Positions 23,102 through 32,407 of a stretch of 64,000 bases of DNA are shown piece after piece. This DNA is from Pseudomonas sp. CCC3.1. GTDB taxonomy: Bacteria; Pseudomonadota; Gammaproteobacteria; Pseudomonadales; Pseudomonadaceae. The DNA lies in assembly GCF_034347405.1 (NCBI RefSeq), contig NZ_CP133778.1:1922001-1986000 (forward strand), read 5' to 3'. A program made the position numbers and the translations under genes. Under the pieces are notes generated by a model. The model searched no databases, was not told the origin of the DNA, and saw only the letters and a program-made list of their open reading frames with translations. Position 1 is the first letter of the stretch. Each line of letters starts with the position of its first letter.

Positions 23102-24469
23102 ATGACAATCAAAATATTGTCATGGATACATCCTTCTATGCCGCGTTCTCGATACAAGTTGCTGGTTGATACGTTTGCCGCTGACATCCGGTCAGGGCGA
23201 TTGCTGCCGGGCACGCGCCTGCCCACACATCGCCAGTTGGCAGCGACAGAAGGCTTGGCGTTGGTGACCGCAAGTCGGGTGTATTCAGAACTTGAGGCCA
23301 TGGGGCTGGTCAGCGGCGAGACCGGACGCGGGACTTTTGTCAGGGAAACGTCGCTGCCGCCGGGACACGGGATCGACCAGCCAGACGTGACGGCAGGCAT
23401 GCTGGACCTCAATTACAACTACCCGTCTGTGCCGGGGCAGGCCGATTTGTTGCGAACGGCCTTGCGCCAACTGGCATTGTCCGGCGACCTGGAGTCGTTG
23501 TTGCGCTATCAGCCCCATGGCGGACGTCTGCACGATCGAGCCTCAGTGGCGCGGCACTTTTTGACGCGGGGCTTGAATGTTCCTGCCGAGCAAGTATTGA
23601 TCGTTAATGGCGCGCAGCATGGATTGACGGTGGTCCTGATGGCGCTGTTAAAACCTGGCGATGTGGTGGCCGTTGATGCATTGAGCTATCCGGGGTTCAA
23701 AGCACTTGCGCAAACACTGCACCTGGAAGTACTGCCTGTGCCAACCACTGACCGAGGCCCGGATCTCGACGCTCTCGAAAACCTCTGTCGCAGCCGTTCG
23801 GTCCGCGCCGTATACAGCATGCCGACCTTGCACAACCCGCTGGGTTGGGTGATGGACATTGAGCAACGTCAGCAGTTGGTGTCGATTGCGCGCAGGCATG
23901 ACCTGCAGATTATTGAGGATGCGGCCTACGCCTTCCTTGTAGAAAACCCACCGCCTCCGATAGCGGAACTGGCACCGGAACGCACCGTGTACGTGTCCGG
24001 ATTATCTAAAAGTGTCGCCGCAGGCTTGCGCGTCGGTTACATCGCTGCTCCTGCTCATATGATCGCGGCCTTGGAGCGAGTGATACGCGTGACCGCCTGG
24101 AATACGCCAGGCGTCATGACCTCGATCACCAGCGCGTGGCTGGACGATGGAACAGTGGGGCACCTGGAGGTGCAAAAGCGCAAAGACGCACACGCCAGAC
24201 AGATCATCGCGGATGAGTTGTTGGAAGGGCTGCACACTGTGCGTCACCCGTTTTCCTACTTTATTTGGCTGCCTTTGTCAGACGATGCCAGGGCCGAGCA
24301 AGTCGTGATGGCACTTATGCGCGAGCAGGTTTCGGTCTCGTCTGCGCAGCCGTTCGCCACATCGATTCACGTGCCGCGCGCCATCCGGCTGGCGCTGGGG
24401 TCGGTCGACATGGAATCACTGCGTGAAGGGCTGGCGAAAGTGAAGTGGGTGGTTGACGCGCATTCGTAA
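23102..24469 (+). CDS. MocR-type (GntR-aminotransferase) regulator
   Basis: A 455-residue fusion of an N-terminal winged helix of the GntR type (about residues 15-80, SRYKLLVDTFAADIRSGRLL ... GTFVRE) and a fold-type-I aminotransferase domain. The PLP lysine sits in YVSGLSKSVAAGLRVGY and the Asp of IIEDAAYAF would bind the pyridine nitrogen. MocR proteins sense PLP or amino-compound adducts and control transport or synthesis genes; here the adjacent EamA exporter is the likely target. ATG 23138 is an alternative start. Confidence 0.87.
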   Translation: MTIKILSWIHPSMPRSRYKLLVDTFAADIRSGRLLPGTRLPTHRQLAATEGLALVTASRVYSELEAMGLVSGETGRGTFVRETSLPPGHGIDQPDVTAGMLDLNYNYPSVPGQADLLRTALRQLALSGDLESLLRYQPHGGRLHDRASVARHFLTRGLNVPAEQVLIVNGAQHGLTVVLMALLKPGDVVAVDALSYPGFKALAQTLHLEVLPVPTTDRGPDLDALENLCRSRSVRAVYSMPTLHNPLGWVMDIEQRQQLVSIARRHDLQIIEDAAYAFLVENPPPPIAELAPERTVYVSGLSKSVAAGLRVGYIAAPAHMIAALERVIRVTAWNTPGVMTSITSAWLDDGTVGHLEVQKRKDAHARQIIADELLEGLHTVRHPFSYFIWLPLSDDARAEQVVMALMREQVSVSSAQPFATSIHVPRAIRLALGSVDMESLREGLAKVKWVVDAHS

Positions 24470-24491
24470 GGCGTCGAGCGCGATCGTGCGC

Positions 24492-24929
24492 TCACTCCAT
24501 CGGCGGCAAGCGGCGCTTTACCGGACTCTTCTTGATGATGGCGGTATTGGTTTCAGCGTACGCATTCAGGTTGTCGAGCAGGGTGTCCAATTGCTCGATG
24601 GAACGCACATACAGACGGGCGATAAAACAGTCATCGCCTGTCACCTTGTCGCACTCGGTGAACTGAGGAATGTTCTGGATCTGACGCTCCACTTCCTGCA
24701 ACTGGCCAGGAAGTGGACGAATACGAATAATGGCCTGTAGTTGATAGCCAAATGCCTTGGGGTCCACCTCCACCGTGTAACCTTTGATCACCTCGCGTTC
24801 TTCAAGCTTGCGTATCCGCTCCGCGACGCTGGGCGACGACAAACCGCTGAGGGCCGCGAGCGCTTTCAAGGATTTGCGAGAATCTTCCATTAACGCGCCA
24901 ATCAACAGCTGATCAATCTCGTCAGTCAT
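24492..24929 (-). CDS. Lrp/AsnC family transcriptional regulator
   Basis: A 145-residue Lrp-type regulator: N-terminal helix-turn-helix (DQLLIGALMEDSRKSLKALAALSGLSSPSVAERIRKLEE) and a C-terminal RAM effector domain (FTECDKVTGDDCFIARLYV). The ATG at 24929 has AGGAG 7 nt upstream. It is divergent from the EamA exporter at 25061 and probably regulates it in response to an amino acid. Confidence 0.88.
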   Translation of the reverse strand: MTDEIDQLLIGALMEDSRKSLKALAALSGLSSPSVAERIRKLEEREVIKGYTVEVDPKAFGYQLQAIIRIRPLPGQLQEVERQIQNIPQFTECDKVTGDDCFIARLYVRSIEQLDTLLDNLNAYAETNTAIIKKSPVKRRLPPME

Positions 24930-25060
24930 TTTTCGCTCCTTAGGCAAAATCGGCAGAATGCCTCAACAGTAAAGGCACACCAGCCCGTTTACCTTTCGCG
25001 GATTATGGCGCTGTGTCTGGCGACATAGCCATACTGTTTCCTACATAACGGGGAGCATAT

Positions 25061-25951
25061 ATGGACAAGTCGACGCAACGTGGTTCGCTGGAAATGGTTG
25101 CTGCCATGCTGATCTCCGGCACTATCGGCTGGCTCGTTCTAGTCTCCGGGCAGGCAGTCCCGGACGTGGTTTTTTGGCGCTGTGCGTTCGGTGCGCTGAC
25201 CTTGCTGGTGGTCTGTGCATTGATGGGCTTTCTGCGACCTGGGTTATTAACCCTGCGCATTTTCTTACTGATTGTGCTCAGCGGTGTCGCCATCGTTGCC
25301 AACTGGGTGCTGCTGTTTGCGTCCTTCTCGCGGGCTTCAATTGCCATCAGCACCGCGGTCTACAACGTGCAGCCGTTCCTATTGATCGGCCTGACGGCGC
25401 TGTTTCTGGGTGAAAAAATCACCGTGCAAAAACTGGCGTGGCTGGCCGTTTCTTTCGCAGGCATGCTGGCCATCGTCAGCGCCCACACCGAGCAAGGCGA
25501 GAGTGGAAGTGCATACCTCCAGGGCATCGCCTTGGCACTGGGAGCGGCGCTGATGTACGCCGTGGCGGCCTTGATCATCAAGCGGCTCAAGGGCGTGCCT
25601 CCCCATCTGATCGCGCTGATCCAGGTCAGCACCGGCGTCTTGCTGCTGGCCCCCATGGCCAACTTCACCGAGTTACCCAGTGGCATACAGGCATGGGGTT
25701 CTTTAGTGACGCTAGGAGTGGTTCACACCGGCTTGATGTACGTACTTCTCTACGGCGCAATCCAGAAACTGCCTACAGCGCTGTTCGGCGCACTGACATT
25801 CATCTACCCGATTGCTGCAATCTTCGTTGACTGGTTTGCATTCGGGCATCGCCTTGAAATACAGCAGTGGGTGGGAGTTGCCGCGATTTTGCTGGCGGCA
25901 GCAGGGATTCAGTTGGGGTGGCGGTTTGGATGGCGCCGGGTGGTTATTTAG
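25061..25951 (+). CDS. EamA/DMT family exporter
   Basis: A 296-residue, ten-helix EamA transporter (start MDKSTQRGSLEMVAAMLISGTIGWLVLVSG). The conserved end of the first repeat (ISTAVYNVQPFLLIGLTALFLGEKITVQK) and the matching second-repeat segment (LPTALFGALTFIYPIAAIFVDWFAFG) are present. The divergent Lrp-type gene suggests amino-acid export under Lrp control. It is only distantly similar to the other EamA gene at 22143, so it is not a recent duplicate. Confidence 0.86.
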   Translation: MDKSTQRGSLEMVAAMLISGTIGWLVLVSGQAVPDVVFWRCAFGALTLLVVCALMGFLRPGLLTLRIFLLIVLSGVAIVANWVLLFASFSRASIAISTAVYNVQPFLLIGLTALFLGEKITVQKLAWLAVSFAGMLAIVSAHTEQGESGSAYLQGIALALGAALMYAVAALIIKRLKGVPPHLIALIQVSTGVLLLAPMANFTELPSGIQAWGSLVTLGVVHTGLMYVLLYGAIQKLPTALFGALTFIYPIAAIFVDWFAFGHRLEIQQWVGVAAILLAAAGIQLGWRFGWRRVVI

Positions 25952-26053
25952 CGCGATGCTTTTAAATTTCCTTCGTATTGATTTCTTGTCTCTTACTTGA
26001 TCGGGTAAATTTCCCTACTTTCGTGCTTAGGCACAGATCATAGGGATTGGGTC

Positions 26054-26836
26054 ATGTCAGACGGTTGGAGTCATGAGGAGCTTGAGGCGTCAGTGCAGGC
26101 CTACCGAGAAATGTTGGAAAAACAGGCGGCGGGAATCAAGTTTGTTAAGAAACACATTTACCGAGGATTAGCTGAACGCTTTGACCGTAAGGCGGGAGCC
26201 TTCGAGCGGAGAATGCAAAATATTTCTGCGATATACGAGGAGAGAGGTCTTAAGTGGGTCTTAGGCCTAAAGCCCCAAAAAAATATTGGCTCGGCAATTA
26301 AGGCTCAGCTAATTGAAATGCTTGATATGCAACCCTTGGGCGATACGGTCGTTCATGAACTCGCCATTGCCGAGACCGAAGCTGAACAACAAAATGTATT
26401 TGATCCCAAGAACGTTGAGGATGCTCGTAAACGAGTCGTCGCGAGCATTGTCCGCCGACGGGGTCAATCTGCATTTCGCAAAAAACTGCTGGCCGCCTAT
26501 GACACGAGCTGCGCGATTACAGGCTGTAATCAGGCTGAAGTGTTAGAGGCTGCGCATATTCATCCCTACAAAGGGCAGCACACGCATGTGGTATCGAACG
26601 GCTTACTGCTTCGCGCCGATCTCCATACATTGTTCGATTTGTACTTGATCGCAATTGAGCCCAGCACGCAGCTCATTCATCTTGCGCCAGCACTGAGCGG
26701 TTCGGACTACGCGCAATACCAAGGCCTGCCACTAAAGACGCCAACCCCGGCATCCGCAAGGCCCAGTGTTGAAGCCCTTCAGTGGCACGCCGATCACTGC
26801 ACGTGGTTCAAATCCCCGACCGCGTCATCGGGCTGA
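26054..26836 (+). CDS. HNH endonuclease domain protein
   Basis: A 260-residue protein. Residues 130-215 hold an HNH_2-type nuclease: CAITGCNQAEVLEAAHIHPY (first His), VSNGLLLRADLHTLFD (Asn and second His). The N-terminal 120 residues are charged and helical with no recognised domain. Such stand-alone HNH proteins may be restriction or defence nucleases, but no methylase is nearby. Its last 29 bp overlap the convergent gene. Codon use is close to that of its neighbours. Confidence 0.78.
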   Translation: MSDGWSHEELEASVQAYREMLEKQAAGIKFVKKHIYRGLAERFDRKAGAFERRMQNISAIYEERGLKWVLGLKPQKNIGSAIKAQLIEMLDMQPLGDTVVHELAIAETEAEQQNVFDPKNVEDARKRVVASIVRRRGQSAFRKKLLAAYDTSCAITGCNQAEVLEAAHIHPYKGQHTHVVSNGLLLRADLHTLFDLYLIAIEPSTQLIHLAPALSGSDYAQYQGLPLKTPTPASARPSVEALQWHADHCTWFKSPTASSG

Positions 26837-27299
26837 TTATCTGGCTTCCCAGATTCAACGCCTGTATCACCAGCGCTCTCAATTCCTGTGGGTTATCACC
26901 CTGGACGCAGTGCGAAAGCTTTTCGCCAATGGTGAGGTCGCCGTCATTGCCTTCGGCGAAGGCGCGCAGTATCAGCAGCCCGTTGCTGGTAAGGACGACT
27001 TCAAAAAACGAAACGCCTGACATTCCATCGAAGTGGATGTAGCCGACGTCGGCCAGCCATTTGAGGGTGGCCATGAACAGGTTTTCTTCTTTTTCCAGGC
27101 CCTCGCGGTTGCTGGCTTCCAGGCCTTTGTAGTCGATGAAGTGTTCCCCGCTAAGGGTGATGGGCAGCGGGAAGTTGCGGTACAGGCGGCCCAGCATCAA
27201 GCCGGTGTAGCAGTCGAACAGTTCGATGTTGTTGGACGGCAGGTCGTTGATGGCGTGCACGGTTTTTTCTTTGGCCGAAGTGGCGAATCCTTTGAACAT
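26808..27299 (-). CDS. Conserved hypothetical protein
   Basis: A 163-residue soluble protein, not recognised. It begins MFKGFATSAKEKTVHAINDLPSNN; AGGT stands 6 nt before the ATG at 27299, and the earlier in-frame start at 27341 lacks an RBS. Regular alternation of charged and hydrophobic residues suggests a compact alpha/beta fold. Overlaps the 3' end of the HNH gene on the opposite strand. A possible link to that nuclease is only positional. Confidence 0.6.
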   Translation of the reverse strand: MFKGFATSAKEKTVHAINDLPSNNIELFDCYTGLMLGRLYRNFPLPITLSGEHFIDYKGLEASNREGLEKEENLFMATLKWLADVGYIHFDGMSGVSFFEVVLTSNGLLILRAFAEGNDGDLTIGEKLSHCVQGDNPQELRALVIQALNLGSQIISPMTRSGI

Positions 27300-27572
27300 G
27301 CGGACCTCTGTCAGTCGGGGCGGTTTGCCGTGGCTCAGCACGTGTAACTATGGGTATAGCACAAGCCTTCTGACGGGCTTTGTCCGGTCGAGCAAGGCGC
27401 GAGCCAGTCGATGATCGGACATGAAAGAGTGTTACAGAGTGATACGGCGCGGGCGGGAAATACTAAAAAAATCAGATGGATAATTGGATATTTAAAACCC
27501 GGCTGCTATTACTGATGAGCCCGTAAATGGACGCACGCGCCTCGCAGAGGCTGGTTATTTTCAGGAGGATGG

Positions 27573-29153
27573 ATGTCAAAGCCTGCATGGATGCGCAATA
27601 CCCTGTTGGCCGCCGCTGTGTTGAGTGTGCTCGCAGCGCCTGTTTCTTCAGCGCAGGAACGCACGCTGAAACTGGCCATTGGTGATGAGCCCACCGAGGG
27701 GTTTGACCCGATGCTCGGCTGGAGTCATGGCAGTTATCTGCTGTTACACAGTCCGTTGCTGAGGCAGAACGAAGACTTGTCCTGGAGCGGTTTTCTGCTC
27801 AGCGATTATCAGGCCAGTGACGATGGCAAAACCTGGACCCTGACGCTCAAGCCCGACCTTAAATTTTCTGACGGCTCGCCCCTGACCGCCAAGGACGTGG
27901 CGTACACCTATAACAATGCGGCGGCCAGCGGGGGCAAGGTCGACATGGGCAATTTCCTGAAAGCTGAGGAGGTTGATCCGCTCACTGTGCGTATTCAGCT
28001 CAAGGCGCCGCAAAGCACGTTCGTCAACGTGCTCGGTTCGCTGGGCATTGTCTCGGCCGACCAGTACGACGCCAAAACCTACGCGCAAAAGCCAATTGGT
28101 GCCGGGCCTTATCGGCTGGTCAGCTATCAGCCGGGCCAACAACTGATTGTTGAGGCCAACCCGTATTACGCGGGCCATAAAAACGATTTCGACACGCTGG
28201 TGTTTGTGTTTCTCGACGAGGACAGTGCTTTTGCGGCCGCTCAAAGCAAGCAGTTAGGCATCGTGCGTATTGCGCCGTCGCTGGCCGTCACGCCGGCTGC
28301 GGGGATGAAGTTATGGGTGCGACCCAGCGTTGAAAACCGTGGGATTGTGCTGCCTACCACCGCGTCAGGTAAAAAAGACGCACAGGGTTATCCGGTGGGT
28401 AACGATGTGACTGCGGATGTAGCGATTCGCAAGGCGATCAACTACGCGATTAATCGCCAATTGTTGGCGGATCAAATTCTCGAAGGGCATGCGATCCCGG
28501 CCTACACCGGGGTGCAAGGTTTGCCGTGGGACAACCCGGATGCGGCCTTCAAGGATGGCGATGTGGTCAAGGCCAAACAGCTTCTGGATGAGGCTGGCTG
28601 GGTTGAAACGGCCAGTGGCGTGCGTGAGAAGAATGGCCTGCCAGCGAAAGTGACGCTTTGGTACGCCAGTGGTGATGCAACGCGCCGCGATTTGGCCCAG
28701 GCGGTGCGTTCGATGCTCAAGCCGATTGGCATCGACGTGGACCTCAAGTCTGGGAGTTGGGAAACCATCGAACGCAACATGCACGCCAACCCGACCCTGT
28801 TCGGCTGGGGTAGCCTTGACCCGATGGAGCTTTATCATCACTACAGCAGCAAGGCCGCGGGCGTTGAGTACTACAACCCCGGGTATTACCAGAACCCCGT
28901 GGTCGATCAGCATTTGCAGCAGGCGCTGGATGCGCCGACCTGGCAGCAGGCCGTGCCGTTTTGGCAGCAAGTGGAGTGGGACGGCAAAACCGGGGTTGGG
29001 GTAAAAGGCGATGCGGCCTGGGCCTGGCTGCTGAACGTTCAGCACACCTATCTGGCCGATGAGTGCATAGATTTGGGCAAAGGGGCGCCGGAAATCCACG
29101 GCTCCTGGTCGCTCTTGAATAGCCTCGATGGCTGGAAGTGGACCTGCAAGTGA
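27573..29153 (+). CDS. ABC importer substrate-binding protein (peptide/nickel type)
   Basis: A 526-residue SBP_bac_5 family lipid-free binding protein with a Sec signal peptide (residues 1 to about 26, cleavage after VSSA). Conserved regions are WTLTLKPDLKFSDGSPLTAKDVAYTYN, the GAGPYRLVSYQPGQQL loop and a C-terminal cysteine. Related proteins bind di/oligopeptides, nickel or metallophore-metal complexes. The GFDPMLGW segment resembles nickel/opine-metallophore binders as I remember them, but that is weak. First gene of a five-gene transporter operon. Confidence 0.87.
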   Translation: MSKPAWMRNTLLAAAVLSVLAAPVSSAQERTLKLAIGDEPTEGFDPMLGWSHGSYLLLHSPLLRQNEDLSWSGFLLSDYQASDDGKTWTLTLKPDLKFSDGSPLTAKDVAYTYNNAAASGGKVDMGNFLKAEEVDPLTVRIQLKAPQSTFVNVLGSLGIVSADQYDAKTYAQKPIGAGPYRLVSYQPGQQLIVEANPYYAGHKNDFDTLVFVFLDEDSAFAAAQSKQLGIVRIAPSLAVTPAAGMKLWVRPSVENRGIVLPTTASGKKDAQGYPVGNDVTADVAIRKAINYAINRQLLADQILEGHAIPAYTGVQGLPWDNPDAAFKDGDVVKAKQLLDEAGWVETASGVREKNGLPAKVTLWYASGDATRRDLAQAVRSMLKPIGIDVDLKSGSWETIERNMHANPTLFGWGSLDPMELYHHYSSKAAGVEYYNPGYYQNPVVDQHLQQALDAPTWQQAVPFWQQVEWDGKTGVGVKGDAAWAWLLNVQHTYLADECIDLGKGAPEIHGSWSLLNSLDGWKWTCK

Positions 29154-30121
29154 TACGCGGGCTCGCGCTATTTATGGCGCGTTTGCTGTGCCTGTTGCTG
29201 GTCACGGCGGCGGGCACCTTTACCTTGCTCAGCTTTTCTCCGGTGGACCCGATTCGGGCCTATATCGGCAACGATTTATTGCACGTACCGCCAGAGCAGT
29301 ACCCGCTGATCGCGGCACGCTGGGGGCTGGATTTACCGCTGTGGGAACGCGTCCTACGCTGGTTTGGCCAGATGCTACAGGGCGATTTGGGCTATTCGAT
29401 GCTGTACAACGCGCCGGTTTCTGAGGTGATTGGTGAACGTTTCGCCACCTCGTTTGCGCTGCTGTTGTCAGCGTGGCTGTTTTCCGGGGTTGTCGGGTTG
29501 GCGCTGGGGCTCACCGCCGGGCGTTACCTCAATCGCTGGCCTGATCGGCTGATCGGCGTGGTGTCCTATGTGCTGGCCTCTTTGCCGACGTTCTGGATCG
29601 GCCTGCTGTTGCTCTCACTGTTTGCCGTCACCCTGAACTGGGCCCCCATTTGCTGCGCCTGGACCCCAGGCAGTAACGCTCAAACCGCCACCTGGAGCGA
29701 CAAACTGCATCACCTGATTTTGCCGATGCTAGCGCTGGGCATGCTGGGGGTGGGCAACATCGCTTTACACACCCGCGCTCGGGTCGCAGAGGTGATGAAC
29801 AGCGAGTTCATTCGATACGCCAAGGCCCAAGGCGACAAGGGGTGGCCGCTGATCAACTTCCACATTTTGCGCCACGCCGTCACGCCTGCGCTGTGCCTGC
29901 AATTTGCATCGGTGGGGGAGTTGCTGGGCGGCTCATTGCTGGCTGAAAAAGTCTTCGCTTATCCGGGGCTGGGGCAGGCCACGATTGATGCCGGGCTGCG
30001 GGGTGATATTCCGTTGCTGATGGGCATTGTGATGTTTTGCGCAGTGCTGGTGTTCACCGGCAACAGCATCGCCAACGCGCTGTTGCTGCGCCTCAACCGT
30101 GGGGCGGCGCGTGCATCATGA
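29150..30121 (+). CDS. ABC importer permease 1 (DppB/NikB type)
   Basis: A 323-residue inner-membrane permease with six predicted helices and the DppB-type N-terminal helix followed by a periplasmic loop (SPVDPIRAYIGNDLL). The coupling-helix region HTRARVAEVMNSEFIRYAKAQG is typical. The GTG at 29150 overlaps the stop of the binding-protein gene (GTGA); a GTG at 29138 is possible. It forms the membrane pore together with the next gene product. Confidence 0.87.
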   Translation: MIRGLALFMARLLCLLLVTAAGTFTLLSFSPVDPIRAYIGNDLLHVPPEQYPLIAARWGLDLPLWERVLRWFGQMLQGDLGYSMLYNAPVSEVIGERFATSFALLLSAWLFSGVVGLALGLTAGRYLNRWPDRLIGVVSYVLASLPTFWIGLLLLSLFAVTLNWAPICCAWTPGSNAQTATWSDKLHHLILPMLALGMLGVGNIALHTRARVAEVMNSEFIRYAKAQGDKGWPLINFHILRHAVTPALCLQFASVGELLGGSLLAEKVFAYPGLGQATIDAGLRGDIPLLMGIVMFCAVLVFTGNSIANALLLRLNRGAARAS

Positions 30122-30924
30122 CCTACGACCCTAATCGCGCATTGCTCAGGCTGTGCCTCTCGTTGCTGCTGTTGCTGATCTTGATGGCCTACGGCTTTTC
30201 GGTGTCCGGCCTCGACATTCCAATGGACTTGCTGGCGCGGCGTCAGGCGCCTTCTGAAACGTTCTGGTTTGGCACTGACAGCTTGGGGCGTGACCTGTGG
30301 CTGCGCTGTTTTCAGGGTATGACCACCAGTTTGCAAATCGGTCTGACGGCGGCCCTGAGCAGCGGGGCGCTGGCAATGCTGGCGGCCAGCTTGTGCGCCG
30401 TCAACAAAACCCTGGACTACCTGATTCGCGGGCTGATCGACAGTCTGCTGGCGCTGCCGCATTTGCTGTTGCTGGTACTGATTTGTTTCACCTTGGGCGG
30501 TGGCAAGCAGGGTGTGATTTTGGCGGTGGCGCTGACCCACTGGCCACGCCTGGCGCTGATTTTGCGGGCTGAAATCCAGCGCATTCGCGAGACCGACTTT
30601 GTGATGCTGTCCCATCGCTTGGGCAACAGCGCGTTGTATCGTTGGCGTCATCACGTGTTGCCGCTGCTGTTGCCGCAGTGGATCGTTGGCACGTTGTTGA
30701 TGTTTCCACATGCCGTGCTGCACTCGGCGGCACTGAGTTTTTTGGGCTTTGGACTGGCGCCGCATGACCCGTCACTGGGGTTGCTGCTGGCAGACGCGCT
30801 GCGTTATTTGAGCAGTGGCGCTTGGTGGTTGGCGTTTTTTCCGGGGCTGATTCTGGTGGGCCTGGTGCTGGTTTTCGACCAATTCGCCCGGGCTTTGCAG
30901 CAACTGTGGATAAGGATGACCTGA
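30118..30924 (+). CDS. ABC importer permease 2 (DppC/NikC type)
   Basis: A 268-residue permease. The DppC signature FGTDSLGRDLWLRCFQGMTTSL follows the first helix, and the C-terminal half has PHAVLHSAALSFLGFGLAP, near the usual LSFLGLG motif. ATGA overlap with permease 1 and TGATG overlap with the first ATPase indicate coupled translation. Length is normal for NikC-type subunits. Confidence 0.88.
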   Translation: MTYDPNRALLRLCLSLLLLLILMAYGFSVSGLDIPMDLLARRQAPSETFWFGTDSLGRDLWLRCFQGMTTSLQIGLTAALSSGALAMLAASLCAVNKTLDYLIRGLIDSLLALPHLLLLVLICFTLGGGKQGVILAVALTHWPRLALILRAEIQRIRETDFVMLSHRLGNSALYRWRHHVLPLLLPQWIVGTLLMFPHAVLHSAALSFLGFGLAPHDPSLGLLLADALRYLSSGAWWLAFFPGLILVGLVLVFDQFARALQQLWIRMT

Positions 30925-31730
30925 TGCTGAAATTTGACCAGTTTGCCATCGACATCGCTCACTACCACTGGCTGGGCCACAAAACCTGGCATCCGTTGTT
31001 GAGCCATATTTCCCTTGAGGTCCACCCCGGCGAGTTGGTGGCGCTGGTGGGTTCCAGCGGCGAGGGCAAAAGCTTGCTGCTGCAAAGTACCTTGGGTTTA
31101 TTGCCCGACAACATGCGCTGCCATGGCGACATTGTGCTCGACGGCCAACGGCTGGGTGAGGCTGGCAAGGTCGACCAGCGCGGCAAAAACCTGTGCTATG
31201 TGCCGCAGGGTGTCAGCGCCTTGAATCCTCTGATCAAAGTAGGGCCGCAATTGAGGCGAGCGGCGCAGCTCAGCGGGGTCACGCTGGGGTTGAACGATGT
31301 TGCACAACAGCTCGAAAGGTACAACTTGCAGCCTGATGTGGTGAATGAGTTTCCGCGCAAGTTGTCGGGTGGTATGGCCAAGCGCGTACTGGCCAGTTGT
31401 GCAGCCTTGACCCACGCGCGTTACATTTTGGCGGATGAGGTGACGTCCTGGCTGGACGATGAACATGCCAGCCAACTGTTGACCCATCTCAAGGGCTTCT
31501 GCACGCAAGGCCGGGGGATCTTGTGGGTGACCCACGACCTGGCGCTGGCTGCGCGCTTTGCCGACACAATCGCGGTGTTGCATCAAGGGCAATTGCACGA
31601 AACGTTGAGCGCTCAGGAACTGCGCGAACATGGCGGCAGCCCGTGGTTGCAGTCATTGTGGGCGGCGCTGCCCGAGCAGCAGTTCTTTGCGCGGCGAGTC
31701 TCCAGTGTGGAGAGTCCGCTCTATGCTTGA
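30924..31730 (+). CDS. ABC importer ATPase 1 (DppD/NikD type)
   Basis: A 268-residue ATPase with Walker A GSSGEGKS, Q-loop in YVPQGVSALNP, signature LSGGMAKR and Walker B YILADEVT. It lacks the extra C-terminal oligopeptide/dipeptide extension of DppD (about 330 residues), matching the shorter NikD/CntD class. The Asp-Glu of Walker B and the switch His (WVTHDL) are intact, so it should be active. Confidence 0.88.
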   Translation: MLKFDQFAIDIAHYHWLGHKTWHPLLSHISLEVHPGELVALVGSSGEGKSLLLQSTLGLLPDNMRCHGDIVLDGQRLGEAGKVDQRGKNLCYVPQGVSALNPLIKVGPQLRRAAQLSGVTLGLNDVAQQLERYNLQPDVVNEFPRKLSGGMAKRVLASCAALTHARYILADEVTSWLDDEHASQLLTHLKGFCTQGRGILWVTHDLALAARFADTIAVLHQGQLHETLSAQELREHGGSPWLQSLWAALPEQQFFARRVSSVESPLYA

Positions 31731-32328
31731 TGTTCGGCAACTGACCATCGTGCAGGACGGCCGCCGCTTGTGGGACTCGGTCTCGTTTCAGGTCCGGGCG
31801 GGCGAGCGCCAAGGTATCTCAGCGCCCAGCGGCTTTGGCAAAACCACCTTGGGCCGCGTGCTGGCGCAATGGCAGGCGGTAACGTCAGGCAGCATCACCG
31901 TTGATGGCAAATCGCTGCCCAAGAAGGGCTATTGCCCGATTCAACTGGTGCCGCAGCATCCTGAACTGACCTTCAACCCTTATCGCACCACTGGGGACAG
32001 CCTGCGTGACGCCTGGTCGCCAGACGCCGCATGGCTTGAGCGCCTGGCGGTGAACCCGCGCTGGTTGATGCGACGCCCAGACGAACTGTCGGGGGGTGAG
32101 CTGGCGCGTATCGCGTTGCTCAGAGCGCTAGATCCGCGTACGCGTTATCTGATCGCAGATGAAGTCACGGCCCAGTTGGATGCGCACCTGCAGGCACAGG
32201 TGTGGCAAGTGTTGCTCGAAGAAGTCCAGCGCCGGGAGTTGGGGCTGATCGTGTTTAGTCACAACCCGGCGTTGCTGGACAAAGTCTGTTCAAGCATCTG
32301 GAGGCCCCAGCAGGCGTCAGCCCTGTAG
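31723..32328 (+). CDS. ABC importer ATPase 2 (NikE/CntF type), short
   Basis: A 201-residue ATPase, clearly shorter than NikE or DppF (250-330). Walker A is PSGFGKTT, Q-loop LVPQHPELTFNP, signature LSGGELAR, Walker B YLIADEVT, switch His in VFSHNP. The ATG at 31723 overlaps the previous gene by 8 bp. The stop codon TAG lies inside the REP element that begins at 32322, so repeat insertion may have trimmed the C-terminus. All catalytic motifs remain. Confidence 0.85.
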   Translation: MLDVRQLTIVQDGRRLWDSVSFQVRAGERQGISAPSGFGKTTLGRVLAQWQAVTSGSITVDGKSLPKKGYCPIQLVPQHPELTFNPYRTTGDSLRDAWSPDAAWLERLAVNPRWLMRRPDELSGGELARIALLRALDPRTRYLIADEVTAQLDAHLQAQVWQVLLEEVQRRELGLIVFSHNPALLDKVCSSIWRPQQASAL

Positions 32329-32393
32329 GAGCGAGCTTGCCTCGCGATCTTTTAAACGATCAAAAGATCGCGAGGCAAGCTCGCTCCTACAGG
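32322..32393. repeat. Long REP hairpin (CCTGTAGGAGCGAGCTTGCC type)
   Basis: A perfect inverted repeat: 32-bp arms (CCTGTAGGAGCGAGCTTGCC at the left end, its complement at the right) around an 8-nt loop. Closely matching copies occur at 41893 and, degenerate, at 51799. It provides the stop codon of the upstream ATPase gene and separates it from the convergent DUF6388 gene. Confidence 0.9.
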
Positions 32394-32407
32394 CGATTCA
32401 GGGTTTT

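Noticed and set aside
26054..26836. HNH gene as part of a restriction-modification system
   Set aside because: No DNA methyltransferase or specificity subunit lies nearby.
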